This document shows, piece by piece, positions 22,353 through 32,389 of a stretch of 50,523 nt of DNA. A program made the translations under genes and the position numbers. Positions within the stretch are counted from its first letter, which is position 1. Every line of letters starts with the position of its first letter. The notes under the pieces were generated by a model. The model saw only the letters and a list, made by a program, of their open reading frames with translations, made no database searches and was not told where the DNA came from. Origin of the DNA: Porphyra umbilicalis (taxonomy: Eukaryota > Rhodophyta > Bangiophyceae > Bangiales > Bangiaceae); NCBI GenBank assembly GCA_002049455.2, contig KV919196.1, positions 1 to 50,523 of the forward strand. The letters run 5' to 3'.

Positions 22353-23450
22353 ATGCAGGAGCAGCTCGACGCTCTCCGCGCGCAGCTCGCCGGCAGCGAG
22401 GCGGCGCTTGCTACGGCCAACGACCAGCTCCTCGCGCGGCACAACCTCGCCGCGCTCGATCTTGCGGGGACGCCGGCAGCGCCCCCTACGCATGACGGGC
22501 TCTACCCCCCCGCCGGGCAGGGGGCTACCGACGGGCCGCTTGCAGCCGGACATGCGGCGGCCGCCGGCGCCGGCGCCGGTGCCCCCGCCGACCTCCCGCT
22601 GGCTCCCGCTGCGGGTGCCCACGACGGCGCCCACGACGACGACTTCCTTGCTACCTATGACGATGAGGGCGCCAGCAGCGGCGGCGGCGAGTGGGCCGCC
22701 GCGCCGTTCAACCCCCATGGTGTTCACACCCGCCCGCGCGCGGCCGGGTCCGGCGGCCACCGGGGCGGGGCCGACCTTACCGTCGACGACTTTGACCGGG
22801 CCACGCGACCCACCGCCGGTGACTACTTGCGCAGCTTCACCATCCCGCATGACGTCCGGCGCGCCGACGGGCTCCCCGTCCCGTTCAAGCCGGTGGACAA
22901 CGTCCACGCCACCGACTTTGCTGCCGGCAGTCGGGATGAGCACGAGGCGCGGCAATGGTACCAGCTCCTCGCGTGGGTTCAACAGCTCCACAACGACGCC
23001 CTGCGCGTCCAGCATTCGGCCGACCTCACCGTGCAGCAGTACGCTGCCTTCACAGACTATGTCTCCGTCGGCTCCCGCCGCATCTTTGCCATCGGCGCGG
23101 CCCGCTACGACTACCTCGCCATGCGCCGGACCGAGCCCAGCCTCGCCGAAGCCTACTCCCACGCCGACGCCATCCCCCGCAACGGGATACGCGGTGAAGG
23201 CGCGCGCCGCTTCCTCGCCGGGGTCGTCCGGCAGGATGCCTACGCCTCCGCCAAGCTCGGCGCCTTGGAGCGCGGCTTCTCCTACGGCGGCGGGCGTGCT
23301 GGTCGGGGCGGTAACGGCGGCGCTGACGGCGCCAACGCCGGCCAGCCCCGCAAAGCGGGCGGCGGCGTCGGCGGCCGCCCCGCGGCGGGCGGCCGTGGTG
23401 GCGGCGGAGCGGAGCGAGGCGGACGCGGGCGCGGCCGCGGCCGCGCCTAG
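22353..23450 (+). CDS. Gag-like protein of the YR retrotransposon
   Basis: The ATG at 22353 starts a 365-aa frame ending with TAG at 23448-23450. The frame is open further upstream but without ATG. Residues about 1-35 form a short coiled coil (MQEQLDALRAQLAGSE and on). A Gly/Ala/Pro-rich linker with acidic patches follows, then a helical region around residues 160-330 (DEHEARQWYQLLAWVQQLH; RRIFAIGAARYDYLAMRR). The tail is Gly/Arg-rich (RGGNGG, RGGRGRGRGRA) and would serve as a nucleic-acid-binding segment in place of zinc knuckles. No CCHC motif is present. By position and composition it is the structural protein. The following pol frame is offset by -1 and open across this stop. Confidence 0.7.
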   Translation: MQEQLDALRAQLAGSEAALATANDQLLARHNLAALDLAGTPAAPPTHDGLYPPAGQGATDGPLAAGHAAAAGAGAGAPADLPLAPAAGAHDGAHDDDFLATYDDEGASSGGGEWAAAPFNPHGVHTRPRAAGSGGHRGGADLTVDDFDRATRPTAGDYLRSFTIPHDVRRADGLPVPFKPVDNVHATDFAAGSRDEHEARQWYQLLAWVQQLHNDALRVQHSADLTVQQYAAFTDYVSVGSRRIFAIGAARYDYLAMRRTEPSLAEAYSHADAIPRNGIRGEGARRFLAGVVRQDAYASAKLGALERGFSYGGGRAGRGGNGGADGANAGQPRKAGGGVGGRPAAGGRGGGGAERGGRGRGRGRA

Positions 23451-23536
23451 GTTTCGACCGGGCGCCGGCGGGAACCGCCTCCCCACCGGCGCCGACCCTC
23501 GGTCCAGAGGCCCTGGCGTCCAAGTGGCGTCGGGAG

Positions 23537-25543
23537 ATGGGGGACGCGTTGCAGGAGCCAACGGAGACGCCCCCCTTTTCCCAACCGTACGCCGCCCTCC
23601 GGGCGGCGTGGCCCCGATGGCGGGAGATGGGCGCCTCCTCCTGGGTCCTCGACGTCATCGCCAACGGGATCCCAATCCCGTGGGCGTCGACCCCCCCGCG
23701 CCACCACCATCCGGGCTACCCCCTGAACGCGGAGGACGCCGCGTTTATGACGGAGCAGATGGCGAAGGACATGGCGGCGGGTTACATCGAGGAGGCGGCG
23801 GGGGACGCGGCGGCCATCGCCGCGCTGCACTGCATCTCGCCATCGTTTATCGTGCGCAAGGGGCGCAAGTCCCGCGCGGTGCTGGACTACACGAACCCCA
23901 ACGCCCACGCGGAGGCGTGGCGGTTCAAGTACGAGACGCTGCACGACCTGTCGCAGGTGCTGCGCCCCGACGACTCCCTGCTGGTGTGGGACGTCAAGGA
24001 CGCATATCACCACCTGCTGCTGCGCGAGGAGGACCGCCGCTACCTGGCCTTCACCACGCTGGGGCGCGTTTTCATCCCCATCACGATGCCCTTCGGAATG
24101 AGCTTGGCCCCCTACATGTGGACCAAGGTCGTCCGCGCGCTGGTGCAGTACCTCCGCTCGCTGGGGTTCCGCGTCATCTCGTACGTCGACAACTTTGGGG
24201 GGGCCCCGCCGGCGATACCGGGCGAAGCGGCGACGGTGCCGGACGCGGCGCGGGGCTACTTGACGGTCCAGCTCGTGTTCCGCGCGCTCGGTCTGTAGCT
24301 GCACCCCGACAAGGGCACCCACGACGGGTCCACCGCGGCGCAGCTGCTGGGACACATCGTGGAAACCACCGCCAGGGTGTAACGGCTGCCGTCCCCGCGG
24401 GCCGAGCGGATCGAGATGCTGGCCAAGGGCCTGCTCCGCTTCGCCTCGACGCACCAGCGCTGGGTGCGGTTTTCAACCCTGCGCGTGTTTTGCGGCACGG
24501 TGGTGTCCACCACACTCTCGGTTGTTCCCGCCCGCTTCCACCTGCGGAGCCTGTTTTCGTCCATGGGCTACCGCCACGCGCGCAGCGGCGACTGCCGGCT
24601 GGGACACCAGGCGGTCACGGACCTGCGGTGGTGGAGTGGCCTGGCATCGTCGGGATTGACGCTGGCGCGCCCGATCTGGCCGGACGGGCCGACCATGCTG
24701 CTGGAATCCGACGCCTGTCGTATTTGCTGGGGCGCCGTGCTCAACCGCTCGGCGAAGGCCCGGGGTCATCACTCCCCCGACCGCGCCGACCTCCACATCA
24801 ACCTTCTGGAGCTCGGCGCCATCCGGCTGGGCCTCCTGTCGTTCCGCGCCCTGCTGCCGTCGTCGGGCGTCATCATCCGCTTGAAGTGCGATTCCATGGT
24901 GGCGCTCGGCGTGCTGCACGCTCAATCCTCTCCGAGCTTGGCGCTTATGGCCGAGTACCGGCTGCTGCACGCGGTCCTGGCGGAGCTCATGGTCGAACTC
25001 CGCCACGAGTACATCCAGTCGGCGCTCAACGTCTGGGCGGACCGCCTCTCCCGGGAAGTCGACGCGACCGACTGGTCGTTGGCGCCGGCGGCCTTCCGCC
25101 GCCTCGACGACCAGTATGGGCCACACACCGTCGACTTATTCGCGACGGAGCTCAACACGCGCTGCATCCGCTTCTACTCCAAGGACCTGACGCCCGGCGC
25201 CCTCGGGTCCAACGCCTTGCTGTTCTCCTGGAAGGCGGAGAACGCCTGGGCCAACCCCCCGTTCAACCTCATGGGCGCGGTAGTCGACAAGGTGATCCGC
25301 GAGCGGGTCGCGGCGACCGTCGTCGCTCCGGTATGGAAGGCGCAGCCGTGGTGGGCGCGCGCGGTGGAGGCGTGCTCGGTCTGGCAGCTGCTGCCCCCCG
25401 CCGAGGGGGTGTACCGCGCGGAGCCGTCGCCGGTGACGCGCCCGCCCGGGTCGCCTTTCTGGCGGACTGAGGTGTTCCGCTTTCGCGCCGCCCCGGCCTA
25501 CGCAACGACGCGGACCGGTGGGCGCGGCTCTCCCAGCGCCTGA
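23537..25543 (+). pseudogene. RT-RNase H-methylase-like polyprotein of the YR retrotransposon
   Basis: Starting at the ATG at 23537, the frame is continuous to 25543 except for a TAG at 24296-24298 (after RALGL) and a TAA at 24380-24382. RT motifs appear in order: FIVRKGRKSRAVLDYTNPNA, VWDVKDAYHHL (first catalytic Asp, near residue 151), PFGMSLAPYMW, and YVDN at 216-219 where YxDD is expected, so one catalytic Asp is replaced by Asn. RNase H residues are kept: ESDAC near 390, LLELGAI, KCDSMVAL near 450, and NVWADRLSR near 500. The C-terminal domain (VDLFATELN, then ENAWANPPFN near 573, then ATVVAPVW) matches the Dam-methylase-like module found in DIRS-type elements and includes the NPPF motif. 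The copy is inactive by its stops and active site. Confidence 0.85.
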
Positions 25544-26565
25544 TCACCCCCCATGTCGTCGACCTGCACGACCCCGCGGCGGCCGCGGCGCTCTTGCGGG
25601 CCGGCCACCGCCCGTCGACGCGAGTGTCATACATGATCAAGTTCCGCGGCTTCCTGCTCTACTGCGCGGCGCACGGCCGCGAGCCCCTGCCCGCCTCCAC
25701 GTCGACGATTGTCGGCTACATCTTGTGGGAGCAACAGCGCGCCGCGCTCGCCCCCCCGTCCCTGAACAAGTACCTGTCGGCCGTCAAGGCCGTCCACGTC
25801 GTCGCCGGCCTTCCCGACCCGCTCGCCCACTACCTCGTGCGCCTGGCGCGCTTCGGCTTCCGCGCCGGCGCCCTCAAGCGCGCCGACGGCCTGCGTCCGC
25901 AACGCCTGCCGCTGCCGGCAGCGTGGGTGCTCGCCGTAGTGGACTTTGGCGTGGCCACGACGGACCCGTACCTGCGCCTCCAGGCCGCGGGCCTCACGCT
26001 CGCGTACCTGCTGTTCAACCGCCCAGGCGCGGCCGCCTGCGTGCGCGCCTAGGGCCTGCGCTTCAAGGCCACGGCTATGGAGGCGCAGCTTGTCGACTTC
26101 AAGATGGCGGTGCGGACCGGGCGGGAGCGGTACACCTTCTCTGTCCCCTACAACGGCGCCGGCAAGTCCGACCGGCCCATGGTGCTGCTCCGACGCGTCC
26201 TGGCGGAGCACCACGGCGCGCGGCGGCCCCCGGCGGCTATGCTGTTTGCCGACCCCGGTGCTCCGCCGACGCTGCGCCTCTTCCATCTGGCGGCCCGTGT
26301 CACCGGCCGGTGGCTTGCCCGCCTCCACGAGGCGGTGCCCCTGCGCACTCCGCTCGGCGGCGTGTACCACGGCCACTCGGTGCGCAAGGGGGCCGCGTCG
26401 GAGGCGTACGCGCTCGGCGTGCCCGTCGCCGTCATCGCGGAGCTGCTCGGGCACGTCTCTACCCAGAGGTCCCTGCAGCACTAGATCCTGACGCGCTGGC
26501 GCGCGTCGGTGGGAGCCTGGGAGCTGCTGGGGCGGTACTCCCCCCTCAGCCATCTCCGACTATAA
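25471..26565 (+). pseudogene. Tyrosine recombinase of the YR retrotransposon
   Basis: This frame opens at 25471, overlaps the end of pol by about 70 bp in a -1 frame, and runs to TAA at 26563-26565. The first ATG is at 25633, so the start is unresolved. The N-terminal part (TRVSYMIKFRGFLLYCAAHG and on) is the SAM-like core-binding domain. The catalytic part shows the first Arg in FNRPGAA, the HxxR box HSVRKG (26374-26391), and the second His in LLGHVSTQ. In-frame TAG codons lie at 26050-26052 and 26482-26484. The second falls right at the position of the nucleophilic Tyr: the sequence reads SLQH then stop, so either Tyr became His just before, or Tyr itself became the stop. The tail AWELLGRYSP is intact. 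Integration would need this enzyme in trans. Confidence 0.8.
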
Positions 26566-26590
26566 TGGCACACCATCCTCCCTGCCGCTG
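26566..26590 (+). repeat. B1 repeat of the YR retrotransposon
   Basis: A 25-bp repeat starting TGGCACACCATCCTCC, directly behind the recombinase stop codon. It is identical to B2 at 27367-27391. Confidence 0.8.
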
Positions 26591-26598
26591 CTTATGTA

Positions 26599-27137
26599 TT
26601 TGTACCTTGCTCCTGTGCGCTCTGTAACCGGCACAATTGTGACGACGCGCCGCCGCGGCGCGGCGGCGCGGCTGCCACGACATCCGGTCCCGATGAGCTG
26701 GCGGGCGGACGTCATCCGCGGCCAGCGCCCTCGGGCGCGCGGCGGCTGCAGCCGCCGAATTCAACGTGCCCGCCCCCGCTGGCCCCGCCCCGCCCTACTC
26801 GGCCGTGTCGGGGTGACGCCCCGCGGGTCGCGCGGTTGAGCGCCCCGCGGCCGGCGCCACTGCTTCCACTCTGGCGGGACACCGCCGCTGTTGTTGCTTG
26901 GCGGGGGGGGTGCGCGCACACTCCCCCCCGACGGTGGGGGCGCGCGCGCGGCACCTCCTGCTCCTGGACCTTCCTGTGTTGGGGGGGGGACAAGCCCCTG
27001 CCTGGGGCGCGTCCCCCCCCTCCTATGAACCTGCCGATGGGGGCGGCGACGAGGCGGCCGGTACAAGACCGGCGCCCGCCGCCGCCCACTGCCGCGCCGT
27101 CCAGCGCGGCAGCGTCCATCTCTTCTCGCGTGTCGCC
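26599..27137 (+). repeat. A2 repeat of the YR retrotransposon
   Basis: A 539-bp second copy of A1, 8 bp after B1. Sequence after 27137 diverges from that following A1. About 230 bp lie between A2 and B2, more than in the classical contiguous A2-B2 arrangement. Confidence 0.88.
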
Positions 27138-27366
27138 CTACCCGCCCACCGTGACGAGGCCGCTGCCGCGGCCCGAGCAGAAGGGAGGATAGTGGCCATA
27201 CTCTTCTTTATGCGGCGGCACCCGCGGCGACTTGTGTCGGTACGGGCGTCCGCCTTTGTATGCATCACCGTGCACTTTATCCAAGACCCGCCTCGGCATC
27301 GTGGCAGGCAACCGGGGGACTACTTAGGGGACCCGGTCTAATCTTGTATTTATAAATTCACGTCTC

Positions 27367-27391
27367 TGGCACACCATCCTCCCTGCCGCTG
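27367..27391 (+). repeat. B2 repeat, right end of the YR retrotransposon
   Basis: Identical to B1 over 25 bp. After it (GTTAACACG) the two loci differ, which places the right end of the element here or very close. Confidence 0.75.
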
Positions 27392-27612
27392 GTTAACACG
27401 CGTGCCTGCACGCTGAGAGCCGTCGTCAAGACTGGGCCTGACTCACGACGGACAACCAAGACGGTGGTCGGTGGACACTGCATTGATTTAGGCTCTGCCA
27501 TCGGTGGGTCTTACTTTCAAAACCAGTGAAAGTCCCACCCTCCGTGTTTGGCAGCTTCGTGAACATTTGACGCTAAATGCAGTATGGCCCCGAAGTTGGG
27601 CGCCCTCGAACA

Positions 27613-27697
27613 TGCTCGCGATTAGTAGGAACCACACTACTTGGGGACTTGCCCCTGCGGTTTTCAGATTAGTGCCGTCTGAAATGGCTGTACTGGG
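27613..27697. repeat. Dispersed repeat RX, copy B, left part
   Basis: This matches 5958-6046 of copy A (GCGGTTTTCAGATT, then GTCTGAAATGGCTGTACTGG). It breaks at GTACTGGG, where the hAT-X insertion begins, and resumes at 29414. Confidence 0.75.
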
Positions 27698-29413
27698 CAG
27701 TAGGGTTGTTGAGGGGCGCCCAGGGCGCTCTTTTTGGGCGCATTTTAGGCGCTCAATGGGCGCTCAGAGGGCGCTTGAGCGCCCAGCGCCCACAGTTTCC
27801 TGGGCGCTTTGATGGGCGCTCTGAGAAATAATTGTCGTAAGATTTTTTACTACGTGGTCGACCGAGTACCCGACGACTCTGTCTGCTGCCTCTATGGGCG
27901 CAGCAGCCCAGGCTGCAGCTACCCCAGCGGTACGGCGGGAAGGGCCCGTCGGGAGGTGGCCATGGCAGCAGCGATGGCCCTCGTCTTGGCGTCAGAGCAG
28001 CAGCATCCTTCTCAATCACCTGCCACGACTGCAAGACATCTTTGGAAAGGTACTTGGTCAAGGCTGCAGATGTGAATAGGTCGGCGTGACTGTGTATGGT
28101 GTGCGTATGTTTCTTGTCCTCATGGCCAGACGGTCTGGTTGTCTACATCACCACCTGGAACATGATCAGCTGTTCTCTTGTTTGTCCTTGGGAGCTGTCG
28201 CTGTGGGCGGCACGCAGACACATTGGGGCTTGTGGATGACCGTCAACAGTCCTTCTTTCACATGCATGGAGAAATTCACAGATGGTCGCTTGTTTCCACG
28301 AAACACAGTCAAAACGTAAGAACAACAGGGGGCTACCTGATCATTTATGGGTGATACAACGGGCGCTTGAGGGGCGCTCAGGGCGCACTGAGCGCTCAAA
28401 GGGCGCTCAGGGGCGCATTATGCACCAGCGCGCCGAAAATTGGGGCGCACTCAACAAGCCTACTGGGCAGAAGTGGCAGGTGATTTCTATTTGATTATAA
28501 TCATTTTACTTCACGGGGCTGATTATTACAATCACATGGCCATGCAGGTGCTTTACAGTTTGGCTTACACGAAGGGGGCTACTAGGAGATAGAGACAGCT
28601 CGTTGGCCTGCCAACTGAGAGATTCAAGCGTTTCACTGGCTGTTTGGCAAGTCCACGACTGTCGTTAGTGTCAACATTGCCAAGCCCATGCCCTGCTGCA
28701 CTCACACGGTACGGTTCCACAGATGGCAGAACTGGCAACGAGCATAGCAGTCTGATGCATCTGCGCGCAGGGAAGAGTGAAGAAAGAGTCTGAGCCAAGC
28801 GACCAAGCGTCGAAGAGCACCACATACATATGAAGACAGGCATCTGCAATCAACGCCAAGGTTACCATGGCTTCAGTACACAATTGCCACATAGAATCGC
28901 ACATAGTACATCTGAGCGAGGTTGCCAGGTGCAGTCGATTCACGTTGGTCGCCCATGCGTTTTTCATGGCCCGTGAAGCGACTGGAGCGCAGGAGGACGC
29001 TTGGTCAAAGCCGCGGCGTCGTCGCGAGCAACCGCTGAGGCCAGACCTGAGTCTCACTATCCAGAATAACATGTCGCTTCAGCTCCACGATCGTTTCTCA
29101 CCATCAGTTGCTACTCAGCGGCGGTGGTGTCGGCACTGTCTTCTTTCGGCAGGAACACAGCCTGCAACCCTGCCGAAGTCGCACTCGTAGCTTTACAAGG
29201 GATGCTTAGTAAGTTGGCTTCTCACGTCTAATGTCGACTTGATTAGACTTTTGTCATACTTATTTGTACTTCTGCTCTGTCGTAAAGGCGCCCAATGATT
29301 AAAATCATGGCCAATGACTATAATCAATAAAAATCGCCCCATACGATTTAAAATCAAGGGGTTGATTATAATCATTTTACCCGAGCCCAGGAATGATTAT
29401 AAGCACACCTCTG
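27698..29413. mobile_element. hAT-like element X, interrupted by a nested family A element
   Basis: Removing the nested element leaves about 946 bp (28468-29413). The left end is CAGAAGTGGCAGGTG and the right end, read inversely, is CAGAGGTGTGCTTATAATC. Both fit the CARRGRTG start typical of hAT termini. The target duplication is GTACTGGG (27690-27697) versus GTACTGAG (29414-29421). RX copy A keeps the unoccupied GTACTGGG near 6038. The subterminal parts are A/T-rich with GATTATAATCATTTTAC at 28494 and again near 29363. No transposase frame is visible, so it is non-autonomous or decayed. Confidence 0.75.
27701..28462. mobile_element. Non-autonomous hAT-type element, family A, copy 2
   Basis: A 762-bp copy of the element at 11453-12217, with the same TAGGGTTGTTGAG ends and GGGCGC-rich subterminal regions. 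It is flanked by a perfect 8-bp duplication CTGGGCAG (27693-27700 and 28463-28470). That target straddles the left junction of hAT-X, so the insertion is younger than hAT-X. Confidence 0.92.
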
Positions 29414-31430
29414 GTACTGAGCCATATTCGACCCCGCTTTTCCATAGTGTCTACACAGCCAGTATAAATGGCATATTCGCAGTTCAGAGCTACAGTACGC
29501 CGCCACCACGGCTGTGAGACTGTTCAACGACAGGTGTGGGAGCCCCCCCCCCCCCCCTTCACAGCTCCAATTGGGGGCATCACGCTCTTGCTGAGACGAG
29601 TCACGTGGTCCCCCTTGGTGCCACGATTGCGAGCGTGCCTGGGCATGATTCGTATTCAAGCAGCGGTTCAATACGTTGTACCATCCGAAGAGCTGTCGTG
29701 CAGGTCCACACCAGCTGAATACGTTGCAAAAAATAGAAGCGTCTTTTATGGTTCTCCAGCACCTCCTGGCCGGGGGTATCGCAACCTCTTCCTAGCCCTC
29801 CTCGCGCTCGGTCCTCGCCACCCGCCCCGAGCCGCACCCAAAAGCCAGAGTAGAGCAAGGACAGAGAGATAAAAACATGCGGCGCCCCCCCCCCCCTCGC
29901 TGTCCACATCTGCACCTTCTGCCGCGACAATAGGGGCAGAAGGGGTCTTAGGAGCGAAGGAGGCTGTGGAACGAAATGGTGCAGTAGGAGAAGAATGGAC
30001 AGTACGGCAAAAATGGCCAATAGGGGGAAAAGAGGCAGTAGAGGGGACAGAGCAGTTCGGAGGACAGCGGCGGTAGGTTCGATGGCCAGAACGAAAAAAG
30101 ACGGCAGCAAAGGCCACACGGACAGAGAGGCTCAAGCATATCACCGGACGGGATCACATTCACGAGGGGACAACGTCCGACCGAACCATTCACAGTGCAG
30201 ACAACATACCCGTCTCCTTGCCGTACTCCTCCTCACGACAATGGACGTTTATGAGGACCAAAAGTAGTAGAAGGGCGACGGGGGCGTCAACGATGCGGAG
30301 CTCGGGTGCGGCGGGTTCGTTTCGCGCTAGAGGATGCCTTCACAGAGGCGTGACTCGCGGCCGAACCTTCACGCGCGACGACGCCTGTAGTCGTAAGCGG
30401 CCACTGTCCCGCATCCGATAGCCTTTTAGGCGCAGGAGAAGAGGGGAGGGCGGTAGGTTCGCGACGGCTGCCGGAGAGTGGGGGGCACGGCTAGGTGGTA
30501 TCATTGGGGGCCGAAGGCCCACATGACGCCATTCTCCGAGGAGCTTCCCCGTCGGCTGACCCTTCGAAGAGAGACATATGCAGCTTCAATCAGGGATCGC
30601 CCGAAGCAACGGTTAGTCAAAATGCGGCCAAAGAAGATCCCATCCTAGCCTCTGTCTGTGAGAACAAACGACCACTGACCGCCCAGAAATGCTCACAGTG
30701 TGAACAAATGAGGATCCAGATCCCCGCATGAGGCGTGTCGCCCTCTACGCAGCTGAGGGTGAGGAGAGCTGGGTCCACACTCTAGGCTAGCAGCTCTCCA
30801 CATGGCGGAAATTTGACAGAATAGCACAGTGAAGCATGACATCTCGGATGACAAGGACCTTCTACACCTGATTTAGGAGCGGTCTTCAGAGGATTACTTC
30901 ACTGTCAACAAGACAGATGGGTGGCCGTCAGCGCAGTCTGCAAGTAGGTGACGTCAGTTTAAACGAGATGTGACCGGCCGAATGATTGCTGGCGGCTGGT
31001 GTGTGTGAGGCGTTGACGGAGTGGGGGCATGGGCGCCCCTGAGCAACTGCGGCGGGTGGGGGGGGGTGGTGCGTATTCGGCGTCGATGGAGAGTCCGCTG
31101 CCGTTGACATTGGCGAAGAGGAGGCGTTGGCATGGCCGCAGCCTTGCTAGCAGGTGTAGTCGTTACGGTGAGATCTGACCGAGGGGATCACTGGGGCTTC
31201 AGTGAGGGCCACTTATAGCGCAGCGCAGCGTTTCAGAAATCCAGCGATGACTCGCTGGAGTTGATCCGTCACCAGTTTCGTCCAGGCCTTGCATCGAGGC
31301 ATTGAATCGTCTCACGCACGAAAGTTCCCTGTCGACCCGGTGAGGCTACATTGGCGATCCGGCGAGGCTACATGATGGGGCATCCCGCCAATTCCCACCT
31401 CCGTCGGCGGGGACACCACAATGACTGAGA
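29414..31430. repeat. Dispersed repeat RX, copy B, right part
   Basis: This continues the RX alignment with 6039-7985. It has the empty TA site of the MITE at 29777-29778. It contains an extra segment of about 520 bp (29871-30390) that copy A lacks. I see neither terminal inverted repeats nor a target duplication around that segment, so it may be a deletion in copy A instead. Confidence 0.75.
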
Positions 31431-31432
31431 AA

Positions 31433-31590
31433 GCCACTGGTAGCCTGCGTGTCTACGGGCTGCTGAGAGGCCAGTGGAGCCAGCGCCACCCGCGCACGGA
31501 TTTCACTTTCTGGGTACAAATTCTAGGCCGCAGTACACCCCAGTACGCCCTTTGCGCACCCCAGTGGTGTGGTACCTTCTTGAGATGTTG
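31433..31590. repeat. Dispersed repeat RY, copy 2
   Basis: Adjacent to the right end of RX copy B and closely matching 12445-12600. It is followed by a CCATATTCGA motif that resembles the start of RX again. Confidence 0.75.
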
Positions 31591-32381
31591 GTCTTCGCGA
31601 CCATATTCGAGTGAGTCCAGACCCTGTTGCCCGTCTGTCAGTATCGCAACAATGGTTGATTCAGATTTGGTTTCAGCTCGAAGAAGCAAAGAAATTGCAC
31701 GTGCCATCAGCCGAACCAAAAATCACACTTCCTATTCACAGAAACTGTGCGTCTCTATGCCCTCACCTCGGCGAAACCGTGCGACGCACAGTGGCTCGTG
31801 GACAGATCGTCGATTGAGGCTGGATCAAGCATCAACGGCTTTCGAAGAGGCCACGGTGAGCGCCGACGAGCATGGTCGGGAGAGAGGCGGGCTCGCGGAT
31901 CGGCGGACAGAGGTGTGGGGGGCGGGAGGAGGGTGCGATCAAGAACAGTACGTGCGTGTGTGCTTCTAGACCATAAGATGCGTAGTTTTTGGTCTCCCAT
32001 CCATGTCTGCAGAGTACATTCACGCCGCCGCCAGGAAGTCGTGGTTGTCTAGTCACGAGTCCAAACTGCTCGTTCCGATGAGGGTGCTACGTGTGTGGCT
32101 TAGAAAAGGTGCTTCGTTTCTGGCCTACCCCAGGCGTTCTTCAGGGCCGTACTTTAGAATGCATCGGATGTAAAGTGCACTGCGTCTTGATGACCTCGAA
32201 GACATGGCAGTTGCAGAGTGGATGCAGTCATTCAACAGCCTAGGTGGACCAATGAAGAGGTTAGGAATCATCTGTGTTCCTTCCAGAGTCTCCCAAAGCA
32301 GCTCTGCGCACTGGAAACGCACATCAGGATCTCTAGAAATCTGAAAATATTTGTTGATCTCATGAGAAATCACAGGTCTGG
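31591..32381. other. No gene recognised
   Basis: Only short open frames on both strands and no repeat terminus that I can support. Confidence 0.4.
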
Positions 32382-32389
32382 CCCAGAAC

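Larger units (their letters stand above)
21661..27391 (+). mobile_element. Tyrosine-recombinase retrotransposon (Ngaro/PAT-like layout)
   Basis: A 5.7-kb element with gag-like, RT-RNase H and tyrosine-recombinase frames in the same direction and no DDE integrase. The ends form split direct repeats in the order A1 (21661-22198), ORFs, B1 (26566-26590), A2 (26599-27137), B2 (27367-27391), as known for PAT and Ngaro elements of the DIRS order. A1 and A2 differ by only two homopolymer lengths that I can find. B1 and B2 are identical 25-mers. B1 begins at the base after the recombinase stop codon. The coding frames hold four in-frame stops plus an altered RT active site, so the copy itself is defective. 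No target duplication is expected for this order. Confidence 0.85.

Noticed and set aside
22408..25470. A 1020-residue open frame across gag and pol
   Set aside because: It is a Pro/Arg-rich shadow in the third frame of GC-rich coding sequence, without any domain. The gag and RT frames beside it carry all recognisable motifs.
21661..27137. Interpreting the 538-bp direct repeats as LTRs
   Set aside because: There is no DDE integrase, no primer-binding site and no 4-6 bp target duplication. A tyrosine recombinase and a B1-A2-B2 arrangement are present instead.
29871..30390. Extra segment of RX copy B as a transposon insertion
   Set aside because: No terminal inverted repeat, TG...CA ends or target duplication at its borders. 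A deletion in copy A is equally likely.
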